From Paludibacteraceae bacterium (GTDB lineage Bacteria > Bacteroidota > Bacteroidia > Bacteroidales > Paludibacteraceae), in assembly GCA_017384225.1 (NCBI GenBank), contig JAFNUD010000017.1, positions 1 through 54,753 of the forward strand: a stretch of 54,753 bases of DNA. The letters are read 5' to 3'. A model generated the notes under the pieces. The model worked only from the letters and a program-made list of their open reading frames with translations. It did no database searches and had not been told where the DNA came from. The position numbers and the translations under genes were made by a program. The number at the start of each line of letters is the position of its first letter. Position 1 is the stretch's first letter. Shown here piece by piece: positions 54,658 to 54,753 of the stretch.

Positions 54658-54673
54658 GCTTTCGAAAAGAAGC
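54658..54673 (+). other. Leader hairpin of pre-tRNA-Arg
   Basis: GCUUU-CGAAAA-GAAGC forms a 5-bp stem and 6-nt loop at the predicted transcript start, two bases before the tRNA. It is homologous to 4615-4630, with the G-U pair shifted by one position. Confidence 0.55.
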
Positions 54674-54675
54674 AT

Positions 54676-54749
54676 GGTCCGTTAGCTCAACTGAATAGAG
54701 TACCACACTACGGATGTGGGGGTTGCAGGTTTGAATCCTGCACGGATCA
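54676..54749 (+). tRNA. tRNA-Arg (anticodon ACG)
   Basis: The acceptor stem GGTCCGT pairs with ACGGATC (54742-54748), with discriminator A. The anticodon stem CCACA/TGTGG holds loop CTACGGA, anticodon ACG (read as ICG after deamination). T arm TGCAG-GTTTGAAT-CCTGCA. CCA is not encoded. Confidence 0.95.
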
Positions 54750-54753
54750 CAAA

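Overview
The window looks like a chromosomal segment from a member of the Bacteroidota, most likely a Bacteroidales lineage that uses type IX secretion (T9SS). Evidence read from the sequence: (i) nearly every transcription start region carries the Bacteroidota promoter pattern TTTG-N19/20-TAnnTTTG (upstream of lepA, two tRNAs, ruvA, five secreted-protein genes, a response regulator and a lipid kinase); (ii) almost no gene has a Shine-Dalgarno sequence except rpsU, whose perfect one is the known Bacteroidota exception; (iii) the T9SS outer-membrane translocon SprA/Sov is encoded at the right end, and several very large secreted proteins carry T9SS-type C-terminal tails; (iv) gene families such as DUF4301, DUF4292 and a sigma-54 regulator without a DNA-binding domain fit this phylum.

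Layout. 1-5.1 kb (+): the 3' end of a fumarate reductase/succinate dehydrogenase iron-sulfur subunit, then lepA, an NhaD-type Na+/H+ antiporter, a yqeY-like gene, tRNA-Leu(CAA) and rpsU. 5.2-21.2 kb (-): a surface-protein island with a 3092-aa protein of about 30 cadherin-like beta-sandwich repeats, a 1971-aa multidomain protein with a T9SS tail, and a small Ser/Thr-rich membrane-anchored protein. 21.4-23.7 kb (-): recF and a sigma-54 response regulator. 23.8-27.2 kb (+): two secreted proteins built from shared, duplicated modules, divergent from the regulator. 27.3-40 kb (-): a long run of housekeeping genes. These are an ArdC-like small protein with a possible 37-aa leader ORF, a WYL regulator, a U32-family protein whose C-terminal domain lies in the -1 frame, a SpoU methyltransferase, rimM, an AddA/RecB-like helicase-nuclease, a Rieske-like lipoprotein, an FKBP lipoprotein, EnvC, a DUF4292 lipoprotein, a TPR protein, dut and a diacylglycerol-kinase-like gene. 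40-42.2 kb (+): DUF4301 and a HAD hydrolase. 42.4-45.7 kb (-): a secreted esterase-fold/PHP fusion with a T9SS tail. 45.9-54.75 kb (+): ruvA, sprA, a NadR-type kinase and tRNA-Arg(ACG).

How the parts fit: SprA forms the pore through which T9SS cargo crosses the outer membrane. The 1971-aa and esterase/PHP proteins are clear cargo by their tails; the 3092-aa protein and the two modular proteins carry divergent or shortened tails. The two giant genes share an unusual promoter arrangement, with a perfect alternating purine-pyrimidine tract 4-5 nt upstream of the -33 box, which suggests common control. Other notable points are a conserved 5'-leader hairpin before both tRNAs, an 18-bp palindrome between divergent promoters, and an esterase domain whose nucleophile Ser is replaced by Asp. 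No CRISPR array, insertion sequence, prophage or rRNA was seen. Coordinates were read by eye, and family names rest on remembered motifs rather than on database searches.
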